Source: Onchidella celtica
Taxonomy: Eukaryota; Mollusca; Gastropoda; Systellommatophora; Onchidiidae
Direction: 5' to 3'
DNA length: 64,000 bases
Assembly (NCBI GenBank): GCA_963931925.1
Contig: OZ007582.1
Span: forward strand, 31,218,230-31,282,229
In this document: in pieces, positions 1 through 10,899 of the stretch
Layout: every line of letters begins with the position of its first letter
Numbering within the stretch: position 1 is the first letter of the stretch
Translations under genes and position numbers: made by a program
The notes under the pieces: generated by a model
The model's input: only the letters and a program-made list of their open reading frames with translations
Told to the model about the DNA's origin: nothing
Databases searched by the model: none

Positions 1-488
1 GACTTCATACTAGTGTCCACGCCACAAGAACTGAAATTTCAAGTGCCAGACGCACCCCTTTTGTTCTTCACAACGCCAGAAATAATTTCCATAGGCCTGT
101 CTCCAACTCTGGACATAAATTGCTCCGTTAATGATTCAAAAGCTCTGAATATGTCATTACTTGCATCCCTGTCCATCCTGAGAATACGCGAAGGCGTAGG
201 GCAAATATTAGCTGGCATTAGGTCTGGACACAATATTTCCATGGAGCCTGGAGTTGATGTCGTTTTTGTTAAAGGATCTCTGGATTCTAATGAGGGTTTC
301 ATTAACCTGGGATGGGGCAGCCCCGGGGTGGATCAAGCAGGTGTGTACGCTTGTGAAGTTTCAGGAAAGGACGCAGATGGAAATCCAGTTTTTCTGCCAC
401 CTGGGAAGATCCAAGCAAACAGGACGTCATATATCGTTTTGCGAAGATGTACCACGCTAAATTTGACTCAGAAAATCGCCATACGGAG

Positions 489-998
489 GTGAACCAGACG
501 AAATCTGACTTACAAAATCTCCCTCTAGAAATGAACCAGATTGAGGCTGACTTAGAAAATCGCCGTGTAGCAATGAATCAGGTCAAAGCTGACTTAGTAA
601 TACACCCTGTTCGGATGATACAGGCCATAACTGACTTACAAAATCATGCTGCAAAGGCCAAGCAGATCAAAGCTAGATTAGAAAATCGCGGTGTACAGAT
701 GAATCAGACCAAAGCTGCCTTAGAAAATCACCCTGTTGGGGCGAACAAGACAAAAGCTGGCTTAAAATATCTCCCTGTAAAGATGAACCTTACCCTAGCT
801 AGATGTAGAAAAGAAACTCGCCGCGTAAAGCTGAATCAGATCAAAGCTAGATTAGAAAATCGCCGTACACAGGTTGATCAAACCAAAGCTGATTTAGAAA
901 ATCGCAATTTATAGATGGGTCGGGCCATAGCTGACTTACAAAACTGCCATGCAAGAGTCAGGCAGATCCAAGCTGAGTTGTACAAAAGTACGCTCGCC
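489..998 (+). repeat. 42-bp coding repeat: expanded coiled coil of FREP-A
   Basis: About twelve tandem 42-bp units in frame 3, each encoding 14 residues, that is two heptads, of the type MNQTKADLENRRV plus one. The pattern keeps N-Q-T/I-K-A-D/R-L-x-N in most units; one unit (about 783-830) is two codons longer. The intact paralogue has only about two such units. The 14-residue period keeps the hydrophobic positions in register, so the repeat is a coiled-coil stalk between Ig2 and the fibrinogen domain. One copy contains the TAG at 912-914. Confidence 0.85.
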
Positions 999-1762
999 AA
1001 AAGTTGCGATGATCTAACTTTATCTGTAGGTCAACATGAGATCACGCTGGCCCCCGACAATCTTGGACTCGTAAAGGTTTTGTGTGACGTCAAAAGCACA
1101 AATGAAACTTGGACAATTTTCCAGAAAAGATTTGACGGCAGCGTGGATTTGTACCGAGATTTCAGTGAGTACGAAAATGGGTTTGGATCCATTAATGGTG
1201 AGCACTGGCTAGGACTAAAACACATCAAACGTCTCCTGGATGCCAGTGGAAAAAATCATGAGCTCCGTGTGGACATGGTGTTGACCTCGAACGGTACCCG
1301 ATATACCCGTATCTACTCGACGTTTTCTATTGGACCAGGCGATGCCTACACTCTTACAGTAGCAGGTTATGACGACGGAGGTCTTGGCATGTCTTTCAAT
1401 AACGGAGCTGCCTTCTCTACTTACGACCGCGGACCTTATCAATGTATGATCTCCATATCCTCCATTTTTAACTTTCATTATTTACCACTTTGTTGTCGGT
1501 TTTAACTTTTTCTTCTTATGTTGCCTTTACTCCCAAATAGACAACATTGGTCTAACCTCTCTGGGCTCTGCCCCGGTTTTTGCTTGTGATCAAGTTCTGA
1601 TTTCAAAACTGGTTTTTAGGGACATAATTAATGGGTTTTCATGATCATTAGTTGATTTATTGTGTATATCTTAGAAAACACTAAAAAGAACTTATTTTTC
1701 TCGCGCTGAGTTCTTGTGTGATCTGCAGCCGAGTGCTACATGTCGGTGTACCACTGGTGATA

Positions 1763-3417
1763 TATGAGATTGTGAATAAGAAAACCCGGCTTAGTGAGAG
1801 AACATAGAGAACGCTTGACGCGCCAGAAAACTAGCGCGAGAGTCCAAGCGCCTTTTACCTGTAAGAAGTATGTCACTAAATCCCTTGTGACACCCATAGA
1901 GAACGCTTGTACTTTCCAGCTTCAGGCGTGCTGCGTCGCTTGTCAAGTCGCGCTAGTTTTAAAGTATTGAAAGTTAATTCTTTTCTCGCGTTGAAGCTGC
2001 TTGCTGAGAGTGTGTTGCCGTGCCGCTAGTGATAAAATTGTCTTATTTCCTCTTACAGTGATAACTTGGGCATAAACAACTTCCACTGAGATACATTACA
2101 ATGTGTTTAGTAAAGTAAAACGAATTTTGATTATTTTTTCTGTTTTGTTGCATCAATTAAAAATAAACAAGAAGAATGTGGCACATCATTATGATCGAAT
2201 TTATAGCTTTTTCCAAATAATTTTTAAGGAAATGTGGAAAAGACTGTCGTCTGCATATTAAATCCTGAAAATTGAAATGTATACATGTAGCTTGATGATG
2301 ATTTAACGCAAAGTGTGTTTCATATAATTAAAAAGTGAGCTACACGTTTGTTTGTCAAAAAAAAAAAAAAGTATAAATTTTTAAAAAGCAACGTGTTTTT
2401 CTTTGGTTTCCTTTGGCATTACGTGAAAATAACACGTTGCCAGGGTTATCACCGGCCTTTTTTCTGGCAGGATGGGAACATGCTAGTTACACCATGTCTT
2501 TGTAAGCCTTGGACTTATTTGGTCTAGAATCTAGTATGTAATTGAACGTTTCGAGGTTCATTCTGATGTAAGCGTGAAGTCTGTCCGGGTGATCCTTCAA
2601 CTGACTAAAGAGGTGATATTCACCAGCGTCTCTCCTCTCTTTATTAATTTCATGCACACTCATTCTCCTCCTTTTTTAAAACATAACTTTTGGCAATGCA
2701 CTGTCCAGCAAGAAGTATTCGTCGTCTGAAGACGACGCCACACTGTCACAATACCGGCACACAGCGGACCGCTGTTGATCACGGGGCACTAGGCCATGAA
2801 GCGCTAGATTCTCATGCGTTCTCTCTTGATCAATCAGGCGCTTGTTGAAAAGTCGCCTGTACTCTCCCGCTAGTTTTCTCGCGCGTCAAGCGTTCTCTAT
2901 GTTCTCTGCCTTAAGTCGGCAAAGCTGATTTTGAGAAAACGGCTTTGAAGTGAAAATATGGGTCCGACACAATCTTCCAACTTGGCTGTTGTTTAGGGGA
3001 CCGTGGCATGTTACGGAGTAAACTGTTGATGAGCAGGGAACACTACTCACTATGATCCCTTTAACGTCTTTGTAATTAGACTACGGTCTCCTAACAAGAT
3101 CCCAAAACTTCTGTTGGCTGTTTCTCGGGGACCATGGCATGTTACAGGGTAAACTGTAGATGAGCAGTGAACATTACTCAGTATGATCTCTATAATGGCT
3201 TTGTAATTAGACTACTGTCTCCTAACAACAAACACTCCAATATTACTTGGTCAATTAGCTATTGCAACTTATTGGATTAAATGCAGTTTTCTCAAAATCT
3301 TGTCTTAGGGGGGTCACTCACTTCAATTTATCAGAAATGTCTTGTCTTTTATTATATGTGCAGAACTCAAAATGTCATGTTGCCGACTTAAGCCTGGTTT
3401 TCTCATGCACACTCACA
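1763..3417 (+). mobile_element. MITE family 1 copy, interrupted by another element
   Basis: Ends resemble the terminal inverted repeats of the cleaner copy at 15600-16135: left GTGAATAAGAAAACC near 1772, right GGTTTTCTCATGCACACTCA ending near 3416. The inner part (2909-3417) is the reverse complement of that copy, including two tandem monomers of about 125 bp around 2985-3235. A TA precedes the left end; the right flank reads TT, so the target duplication is imperfect. It lies in the FREP-A intron and codes for nothing. Confidence 0.65.
1797..2908 (+). mobile_element. TIR element nested in MITE family 1
   Basis: Inverted ends of about 46-60 bp: 1797-1857 and 2850-2908 are near-perfect reverse complements (core GAACATAGAGAACGCTTGAC). 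The element is about 1.1 kb, has no ORF, and lies between the two halves of the surrounding MITE. An 8-bp-arm palindrome (CGTCGTCT/AGACGACG) sits at 2720-2737. The flanks (GGCTTAG left, GCCTTAAG right) are similar, which may be a decayed target duplication. Superfamily not assigned. Confidence 0.6.
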
Positions 3418-3614
3418 TTATTATGGTGACTAGAGGGTTAATTGTCATATCTAAATCACATTTCTAGTCCCCGTATTCCAATATTTTGTATGGTGCTCTA
3501 GGAAAACCCTTCACATGGGTCAAATTTCACATTTTGAGATATACAACTATTATGAAAGAGGGACATTTTCTGTGTATTTTGCTTTTTATTTGTATTTGTA
3601 TTTGTATAACTCTT

Positions 3615-3740
3615 TAATCCCATTTCGGAAATTTGCCTTTGTGCCATTGCAGCCCAGTTACAACTGGAGCAGGCACGTCGACGCCACAGTGCAACGTCGG
3701 TCGGCGAATGTTTTTTTTTTTTTTGGGGTGGGGGGGGGGG
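3615..3740 (+). repeat. Interspersed repeat family 2, copy 1 (FREP-A intron)
   Basis: Begins with TTTAATCCCATTTCGGAAA and continues through CAGTTACAACTGGAGCAG; the same stretch recurs at 5610-5720 and, longer, at 60130-60540, all on the plus strand. It is followed by a poly-T and poly-G run (3710-3742). The type of element is unknown. Confidence 0.6.
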
Positions 3741-4619
3741 GGTTGAAGTCAATATCTCAAATAGTTTTTAAGATATGGCCGTTTAAAGTGTCAGGTGTAG
3801 TAAGAGGAGAAACTGAGAAAAATGACTCTGTAGGCCTCTATCTCAAAAGCAGCCTGTGCGTCATCCGACGGGTTTTCCTGGAGCGCCACACTTTATGCTA
3901 TTCATTTGTAGCGTGTGTTTTTGTGTATGGCTGAGAAAAGATTGCAGGTTGAAAGGAGCTTGAAGAAAAGGGGAAAAAGGCCACCGTCCAAAAAGAAAAC
4001 AGAAAACGTGGGGTATCAATTTATAATAGGGGGATAACATAGCTTGCTGCTGACGTACCAACTGGTAAGTATTCGCCATCCTATTTTAAACCCGGACAAT
4101 GAACAGCAATACAGGCGGATTTTCTAGAATATTCGGATGATAAACCAGATTATCCGGGGGTTATTTTAATAACATCTAGATCATCCGATGGAAATTCTGA
4201 AATATCGGGGAGAGGGGGATGATATATTTTTATTTTGGGAGGGGAGGGGGGATAATCTGAGATACTTCATGGCGAGCAAGTTTGAAAAACTCATTTGGTT
4301 CAAAATCGAGTCTATTTTTAACTTTATTAACACGTGCTCTTATACTACCAATGTGCCATAGCCTTCATTAATTGCCTTCTGCAAACCTGTCACATCTGTT
4401 CCTTGTCAGGAGTTCTTACATCTACATCATGAATGAACCACATTTTCTATATCTGACAATTCTCCCAGCTGATACCTGGTGTGTTCTGAAGACGGGATCA
4501 ATAGACGTACATTTGTCCATATGCAAATTTTATGGTGATTTAGACCTGATGCTTAGGGAGTGGAAGATATGTGTTCGAATCTTCACTGGCTGTTGTATGC
4601 TAGGCATCAATAAAATTTT

Positions 4620-4845
4620 GTTATCTTATCTGTTCTGATATGATCCTTTATCTGATCTCATTTAATCTCACCTGATAACATTGTCTTATCAATATCTTAT
4701 CTTATTTTATCTTACTTTATGTTGTCTAAATGATCAGATTCTCATCTCATGAATTGTTTTATTATAATATCTGATCTGATGCTACATTATATTATCTCAT
4801 CAGTTATCAATACTTATCTTATCTCACTCCATTTAATGTTAACTT
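4620..4845 (+). repeat. TTATC/TGATC-rich tract before the last FREP-A acceptor
   Basis: Degenerate TTATC, TGATC and TCTCA pentamers fill the end of the intron up to the acceptor. The same tract lies at the same place in the intact FREP gene (30155-30370). Its pyrimidine richness may serve as an extended polypyrimidine tract. A tRNA B-box-like GTTCGAATC occurs just upstream at about 4570. Confidence 0.6.
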
Positions 4846-5205
4846 CCCCAGGTGTGGCAAACCGACGCGTGTGGGACTCAGGCTGGTGGTTCAATGGTTT
4901 GACGGCCGCCAACTTGAACGGTGTTTGGGGCGTCAGCGACAACCGGTCCTCCATCTACTGGTTGGAAATTGGACAGAGTTTGTCTGCCACGTTCTCCGCC
5001 ACCGAAATGAAGTTCAGGAGGAGAGACTAGACCTTAGTTGTTTCACAACATCTGTATGTTGTGGAAAGTTTAGTTCGTGCAAGCAGTTGGTTACCAAAAG
5101 AATTCACCTTACCACAATATTACCCCTGTTCTGCCATTGACAACCCCTCCCCTCCCCATCTCCAAATCTCAACCATTTGAACAGTTTCTATGTTTGCATA
5201 ATGCA

Positions 5206-5514
5206 TGCGTTTCTCTCTCTCTCTCTGTTTGTTTTCCCTTCTCCCCTTCCTCTCTGTCTCTCTTTCTCACTTTCTCTTTCTCCACTTCTCTCTTTTTCTC
5301 CTCCTCTCTCGCTGTGTCTCTCTCTCTCTCTCTCATTCTCTCTCTCTTTTCTCTCTCGTTCCCTCTTTCTCATTATCTCTCTTTTGTCTTTCTCTCTCTC
5401 TCCCTTTTTCTTTCTCTCTCTTTCTCTCTCTCTTTTTTCCTTCTCTGTCTCTTCTGTTTTCTCTATCGCTCTTTCTCTCTATCTCCCTCTTTCACTCTCT
5501 TTCTCTCTCTGTAC
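5206..5514 (+). repeat. TC-rich microsatellite downstream of FREP-A
   Basis: Impure (TC)n/(TTTC)n tract in what would be the 3' UTR. The paralogue has the equivalent tract at 30756-31112, with matching flanks (TAATGCATGCGTTTCTC before, AGTAAG/AGTAGGATTAGAATC after). The open frames across it are compositional and not genes. Confidence 0.9.
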
Positions 5515-5609
5515 AAAAGTAAGCAGGATTAGAATCGCGAATACAAACTTTGTCTAGTTGTAAAAAAAAAGAACTGCCTGGACGATTCTGTTTGTGAAAT
5601 GTTGTGATT

Positions 5610-5725
5610 TGATAATCCCATTTGGGAAATTTGCCTTCCCTAGTATCATTGCACCCCAGTTACAACTGGAGCAGAGATACCGTCACCACAATTCAGCCCT
5701 TCGGCGTGTTTTTTTTTCTTAGGGC
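5610..5725 (+). repeat. Interspersed repeat family 2, copy 2
   Basis: Same head (ATCCCATTTGGGAAATTTG) and internal CAGTTACAACTGGAGCAG as the other copies. It starts at the point where the intact paralogue continues into its AATAAA polyA signal (31222-31227), so FREP-A lacks that signal. Confidence 0.65.
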
Positions 5726-5962
5726 GGGGAGGGGGAGGGAGTGGTATGGATTACGTTGTAGTTGGTGTTGTTTTTTTGTTGTTGTTGTTTTCAGCATTCT
5801 GGTCAGCCTGTTCTTCTTGATTTCCAATGTTACTCAAAGATACTAGAAACAATAAGATGAGACACTGTCTTCTTCGCACCTCTAAAAAAAAACCGTGCAC
5901 ACAATTTGAGCGCTGATCGGGGCCGGGGCCCATGGCGGATAGTATGAAAAGAATGCTTGATA

Positions 5963-6303
5963 TAGGTAGAATGCGCATGAGGTCACAGAGTTTTTGTTTT
6001 GTACTTCCGCCAAACAAGATGGCCGGTGGATCAGCTGATGAGTGATATGTCTAAGCAGTTAAAATGCCTGCTGGTTACATTGCAGTTGACTGTTAAGACA
6101 GGGGTGGAAAGGATGGATCCAAGCTGGTCCGATTCCCTACCATCCGTGTAAAAAAGAGAAAGAAGTGAAAGAATTGGCGGAACGTCTTCCATGTGCGTAT
6201 ACACACGTGTCGTTGTTTACAGTAGTGAACTCGCCGTCGATTGGTTCCCGACGCCTTAAGTGGGTCCAGACATACAAGATGGTGGATATGCGCATTCTAC
6301 CTA
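5963..6303 (+). mobile_element. 341-bp MITE with TA duplication
   Basis: The ends TAGGTAGAATGCGCAT (left) and its reverse complement ending at 6303 are perfect inverted repeats of about 15-16 bp. Both sides are flanked by TA (5961-5962, 6304-6305). No coding content. TA target and short TIR are typical of non-autonomous Tc1/mariner-type elements. Confidence 0.65.
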
Positions 6304-6829
6304 TAATGGTAAATTTATGATGCAAAATTGTGACAGTGCTTCTGCCACTAAAAAAAAATAAAAATAGCCAGAGTTTTCCCACAGCGATTGAGATTATAAA
6401 TCCACAATAAGTGACGTCAATCAATGCCTGTAGCTATAGCTGAACAGTCAACAAAATTCAGTAGTTTCCTTGTTTGGCTTTGTAAAATACGTCACTTTTC
6501 ATGACTTCCGTGTGTTTGCCGCTAGGTGGCAGTGCGAAATCTGTGCCCGCTAAACCCACTAGCTGTCTTATCTTACCCATTCCAGTATTTTTGCTTTACT
6601 GACTTACGGAGACACAAGTGACAACAGCCTCAATGTTGGCAATTGTAAGTTAAATATGTAAATATACTTTTGTCCCCAGATAGTAGCCTTTCAGAACTAC
6701 GATTTACTGGGTGTTCAATATAGTTTCTTTTTTATTCCTGCTTAACATATATCATATCTCCAACACTTCATCATTATCTCAAGCTCTAGTGCAGGATAAA
6801 CACACATAAATAAATAATAACTGAACATT

Positions 6830-7180
6830 TTCTGAAGTGCTAGCTCAATACAGATGCATTATCCTATATTTCATTTTCACTATCTCTAGCGCTAGCTCAA
6901 TGCAGATGCATTATCCTACATTTCATCATTTTCACTATCTCTAGTGCCAGCTCATTACAATGCATTATCCTATAGTTCATCATTTTCGCTATCTCAAGTG
7001 CTAGCTCATTACAATGCATTATACTATAGTTCATCATTTTCACTATCTCTAGTGCTAGCTCATTACAGATGCCTTAACCTATATTTGAACAGTTTCACCT
7101 GCTCTAGTGCTAACTCAATACTAAAGCATTATCCTATTTTCAAACATTTTCATTTACTCTAGTGCAAAGCTCAAGAATTA
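6830..7180 (+). repeat. About 54-bp minisatellite downstream of FREP-A
   Basis: About six degenerate units of 54-70 bp built on CTAGTGCTAGCTC, TACA(A/G)ATGCATTATC and TTCATCATTTTCAC. The homologous array downstream of the intact FREP gene is at 31990-32440, so the duplicated block reaches at least this far. Confidence 0.8.
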
Positions 7181-7536
7181 ATGAAGAAAAAAAATTCAGT
7201 AAATATCATTGACTTAAATAAGTAATAGAGATATTATCATCCTGATATTATTATGTAGATACACATTTTACACACATTTACATCTACATAAATACATATA
7301 ATATACAATTAATCGCTATCATCATTGCCAGCCTACTTAGAATTTATCACTCTACTGTATTTTAATTCAGTCTGTGTACATCATCAGCTGCTAGTACCCC
7401 ACTTTCAATACGTACTTATTACTTTTGTATTCTAAATTTTCGCTGGAACAACTACCACTAAGTGTTAGCACTCCTGAACCAAACAGAATATCAATGGCTG
7501 ACCTGTACATATTCGTTACTGGGATTATTCATTTCA

Positions 7537-7556
7537 CACACACACACACACACACA
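7537..7556 (+). repeat. (CA)n microsatellite
   Basis: About ten CA dinucleotides in a featureless AT-rich stretch (7190-7670) in which I see no gene. Confidence 0.9.
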
Positions 7557-7672
7557 AAACAGCAATAAAAAAAGATAATTTACATTAAATTTGTTTGTTA
7601 TTCATTCTCAGCTCAAATCAACAACAGACATCAACCCCTTCCCTGAATCTAATCTGACTATGTTCAGCATGC

Positions 7673-8737
7673 CGAGGTAGCACCACGTTGCCTCCAGGAT
7701 AGCACTACAGGGCCATCAGGGTAGAACCACAGGCCCTCCAGGGTAGCATCACAGGGCCTCCAGGGTAGCATCACAGGACCTCCAGGGTAGCATCACAGGG
7801 CCTCCAGGGTAGCACCACATGGCATCCGGGGTAGCATCACAGGCCCTCCAGGGTAACATCACAGGCCCTCCAGGGTAGCACCACAGGGCCTCCAGGGTAG
7901 CATCACAGGGCATCCACGGTAGCATCACAGGGCATCCAGGGTAGCACCACATGGCCTCCAGGGTAGCATCACAAGGCCTCCAGGGTAGCACCACAGGCCC
8001 TCCGGGGTAGCATCACAGGGCCTCCAGGGTAGCATCACAGGGCCTCCAGGGTAGCATCACAGGCCCTCCAGGGTAGCACCACAGGCCCTTCAGGGTAGCA
8101 TCACAGGGCCTCCAGGGTAGCATCACAGGGCCTCCAGGGTAGCACCACAAGGCCTCCAGGGTAGCACCACAGGACTTCCAGGGTAGCATCACAGGGCCTC
8201 CAGGGTAGCATCACAGGGCCTCCAGGGTAGCATCACAGGGCCTCCAGGGTAGCACCATAGGGCCTCCAGGGTAGCATCACAGGGCATCCAGGGTAACATT
8301 ACAGGCCCTCCAGGGTAGCATCACAGGGCCTCCACGGTAGCATCACAGGGCCTCCAGGGTAGCACCACATGGCCTCCAGGGTAGCATCACAGGCCTCCAG
8401 GGTAGCATCACAGGGCCTCCAGGGTAGCATCACAGGGCCTCCAGGGTATCATCACAGGCCCTCCATGGTAGCATCACAGGGCCTCCAGGGTAGCATCACA
8501 GGGCCTCCAGGGTAGCATCACAGGGCCTCCAGGGTAGCACCACAAGGCCTCCAGGGTAGCACCACAGGACTTCCAGGGTAGCATCACAGGGCCTCCAGGG
8601 TAGCATCACATGGCCTCCAGGGTAGCATCACAGGGCCTCCAGGGTAGCACCATAGGGCCTCCAGGGTAGCATCACAGGGCCTCCAGGGTAACATCACAGG
8701 GCCTCCAGGTTAGCACCACAGGGCATCCAGGGTACCA
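7673..8737 (+). repeat. 22-bp minisatellite, about 48 units
   Basis: Tandem units of about 22 bp of the form AGGGCCTCCAGGGTAGCATC plus two bases, with variants CATCAC/CACCAC, GGCC/GGCA and occasional 21-bp units. No spacers and no coding evidence; an 81-codon minus-strand frame is only a read-through of the unit. Confidence 0.95.
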
Positions 8738-8826
8738 TGAAGTCTTTTGATGCACATTTTTTTTTTGTTTCATCTACTGATCATTTGATAGATAATCTTG
8801 ATTCACGTATTTTTTTTTTGTATCTA

Positions 8827-10162
8827 CTAGATGAGGTAGCCTGCATTATCCGGGATAAACCGGTGAACTCACCTTTCTATCACTCTCTCGTTTTGGCCTA
8901 GAAGGCTTCCCATAGGCTATTCTACAGGCTTACTACAGAATTCATGCGCAACACTGCACTATGCACTCAATTCTGGTGGGGAAATTGCGCCCATGGAATT
9001 GAACGCGTATTAATATCTTTTCAATTCGTTTCCGTTGCGGTGGGCTTACTACAGGGAGCCAATACAAAGATCATTGTATTTTACATTCTTACAACTTTGT
9101 AAAAAAAAATAAAATACCTGCAACTTCAATCAACACAGTCAGCTGAAACCAAAGCGATAGGGTCGGATTAGTTGACACTTAAGAAAATATATAACCGCAA
9201 TGAATTATTCCCGCCACCAATTTTTTTAAAAGATATCTGGACAAGAAATGCTCAATCCCAGTTTGTGATTTTTTACTCTCTCTCTCTCTCTCTTTCTCTC
9301 TCCCTCTCTTTCTCTCTCTCTCTCACCCCTCTGTCTATCTCACCATCTGCCTGTCTGTCCCTTCCTCTCTCTTTCTCTCTCTCCTCTGTCTTTTGTCTCT
9401 CTGTCTCTCTGTCTCCCTGTCTCTCTCTCTTTCCCCTGAAAGAGATTATTATTTGTTATTGCTTACGTTTAATCACTCCAGTGGATGATTCCAGTTTTGG
9501 GCAAAGGATTTGACGTTTGTCACCTTTACCACGGAGACGAGCTTCACGGCTGATTTACCGCTTGCAACAACCACAACTAGATCTAATCTCTGCATTATTA
9601 TTCGGGAATTTGAATTCTCATAACTACATCTCACGTGACTGAAAAAAAAAAGTTTAATACCTAGGAAATTCAATATGTCATCGGTTCTAATGACAATCAA
9701 ATGAAAGGGGTTCAGATGTCCTATTATAAAAAAAAAATAGTGGCGAGAGTAATTCAATGTGGTGCAACTTTGGCCCTATTTTTGCTCGACGCTGCAGCCT
9801 AAATGACAGTTTCGAAAATTATAAAGTTTTTTCTTAAGTGTCAATTAATCCAGTCCAATCACATTTGCATCGTCCGATTGTGTTGATTCAAGTTCCTGGT
9901 ATTTTTAAATAAAAAGTCGTAAAAATGTAAAACACAATTGTCTATGTTTTGGCTCCCGGGGGAAGCCCATCGCACTGGAAACGATATTTATACCCATTCA
10001 GTTCCCGCGCGCAGTTATCCATACTGAAATGGGGGCGTAGTGGTGTGGGACACATGAAATCTGTAGTATGTCAAGAATATGGGAAGATTTGTAGACAAAA
10101 AAGAGAGATAGAATTGTGGGTTCACATGTTAATCCCGGATAATGCCGGGGTACCTCATCTAG
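8827..10162 (+). mobile_element. 1.3-kb element with long inverted arms (foldback-like)
   Basis: The left arm (8827-about 9220) and right arm (about 9735-10162) are reverse complements over roughly 400 bp with indels; outer ends read CTAGATGAGGTA and its complement, followed by CATTATCCGGGAT. TA flanks both ends (8825-8826 and 10163-10164). The centre holds a (TC)n tract (9275-9440) and no gene. A single-arm relative lies at 16286-16745. Confidence 0.75.
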
Positions 10163-10204
10163 TATTCTTAGTAAAATTTCAACAGTATGCACAGGTTTAA
10201 GAGA

Positions 10205-10886
10205 TGGGTACATATCATTTGGGGAACTAAAATTTTAAAACTTCTCATTTGGGGAACTCCTGCTCGATACAATCCTATTCGATATTATCGAATCAATGTT
10301 GGGAAAAAGGGACATCTCTGATCACTTCATTGCATGAGTGATTTTGATAGTAAGCGGGCAGAATGTGTGGTTGGGCAGAAAGCAAAATTTCATTCAAAGA
10401 TACACGTTTGTTGAGTTGTTGAGTGCATAATTTGACAAAGTGAGTTGGCCTCGGGTTTTTTTTTTTGTTGTTGTTGTTTTCTTTGTTGTTGATGTTGTTG
10501 TTAGTGTGCGAAATGAATGGGATATATAAAGCAAGCCAAGCCAAGTCCAAGTTTAGTTGTTGCAAGTAATTTTGCCTGTTATAATGGAGCTGTACACAAT
10601 AGAGACGAGCAAAGGAAAGCTCTTTTAAACGGATTTATGTACAGATTAAAGAAAGAGACGGATACCTACAAATTTTGGACATGTACGAAGAGCATTTGTC
10701 GAGGAAAACTGTCGACTGAAGCAATTTATTGGAAAACGGAAGAGGCAATTAACTTGGTGTTAAAATATCGACACGGAGAGAAAGTATTTGTCGAAACAGT
10801 ATCGACAGAAATTGGTTCCCCAAATGCACTGTTTTTGATAGTTCCTCAAATGAGAAGTTTTGCAGTTCCCCAAATGATATGTACCC
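10205..10886 (+). mobile_element. 682-bp TIR element carrying a FLYWCH-like ORF
   Basis: The ends are inverted repeats: GGGTACATATCATTTGGGG at 10206 and its complement ending at 10886, with further subterminal CATTTGGGGAACT copies on both sides (10248, about 10820-10870). Flanks are TAAGAGAT (10198-10205) and TAAGAGAC (10887-10894), a 7-8 bp duplication. FLYWCH zinc fingers commonly accompany MULE/Phantom transposases, and such a duplication length fits that group or hAT. The transposase core is absent, so this looks like an internally deleted derivative. Confidence 0.65.
10583..10833 (+). pseudogene. FLYWCH zinc-finger fragment
   Basis: The plus-strand frame (open 10517-10939) reads NGFMYRLKKETDTYKFWTC, then TKSICRGKL, matching the FLYWCH pattern of G-F/Y-x-Y, W-x-C, a spaced second Cys followed by K/R-G-x-L, and a later His (KYRHG). 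In another frame an ATG at 10583 starts MELYTIETSKGK, which resembles the usual run-in to this domain, so a frameshift probably lies near 10620. The downstream residues of the open frame are encoded by the element's own right TIR. FLYWCH binds DNA; here it is probably the remnant of a transposase N-terminus and not a host gene. Confidence 0.6.
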
Positions 10887-10899
10887 TAAGAGACAGGGC

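Larger units (their letters stand above)
1..5030 (+). pseudogene. FREP-A: broken fibrinogen-related protein gene, 5' end outside the window
   Basis: Two exons are visible: 1-1443 and 4852-5030, joined by a phase-1 intron (donor GTATGA at 1444, acceptor CCCCAG at 4851) that aligns with the last intron of the intact copy at 24139-30564. From the left edge it encodes the end of Ig domain 1, Ig domain 2 (frame 1, to about 397), a long coiled coil (frame 3) and a fibrinogen domain starting at SCDDLT (about 1002) and ending at the stop 5028-5030. Against the intact copy, 16 nt are missing at about position 397, shifting the frame between Ig2 and the coil, and an in-frame TAG lies at 912-914. FREPs are secreted lectin-like immune proteins of snails. 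No signal peptide or promoter is in view. The two lesions make this copy unlikely to give a full protein; assembly error is the alternative. Confidence 0.85.

Noticed and set aside
5077-5557. Ser/Leu/Phe-rich frames of over 100 codons
   Set aside because: Translation of a TC microsatellite; the same artefact occurs at 30743-31189, 9172-9513, 13627-13923 and 22175-22438.
7749-7994. 81-codon minus-strand frame
   Set aside because: Read-through of the 22-bp minisatellite.
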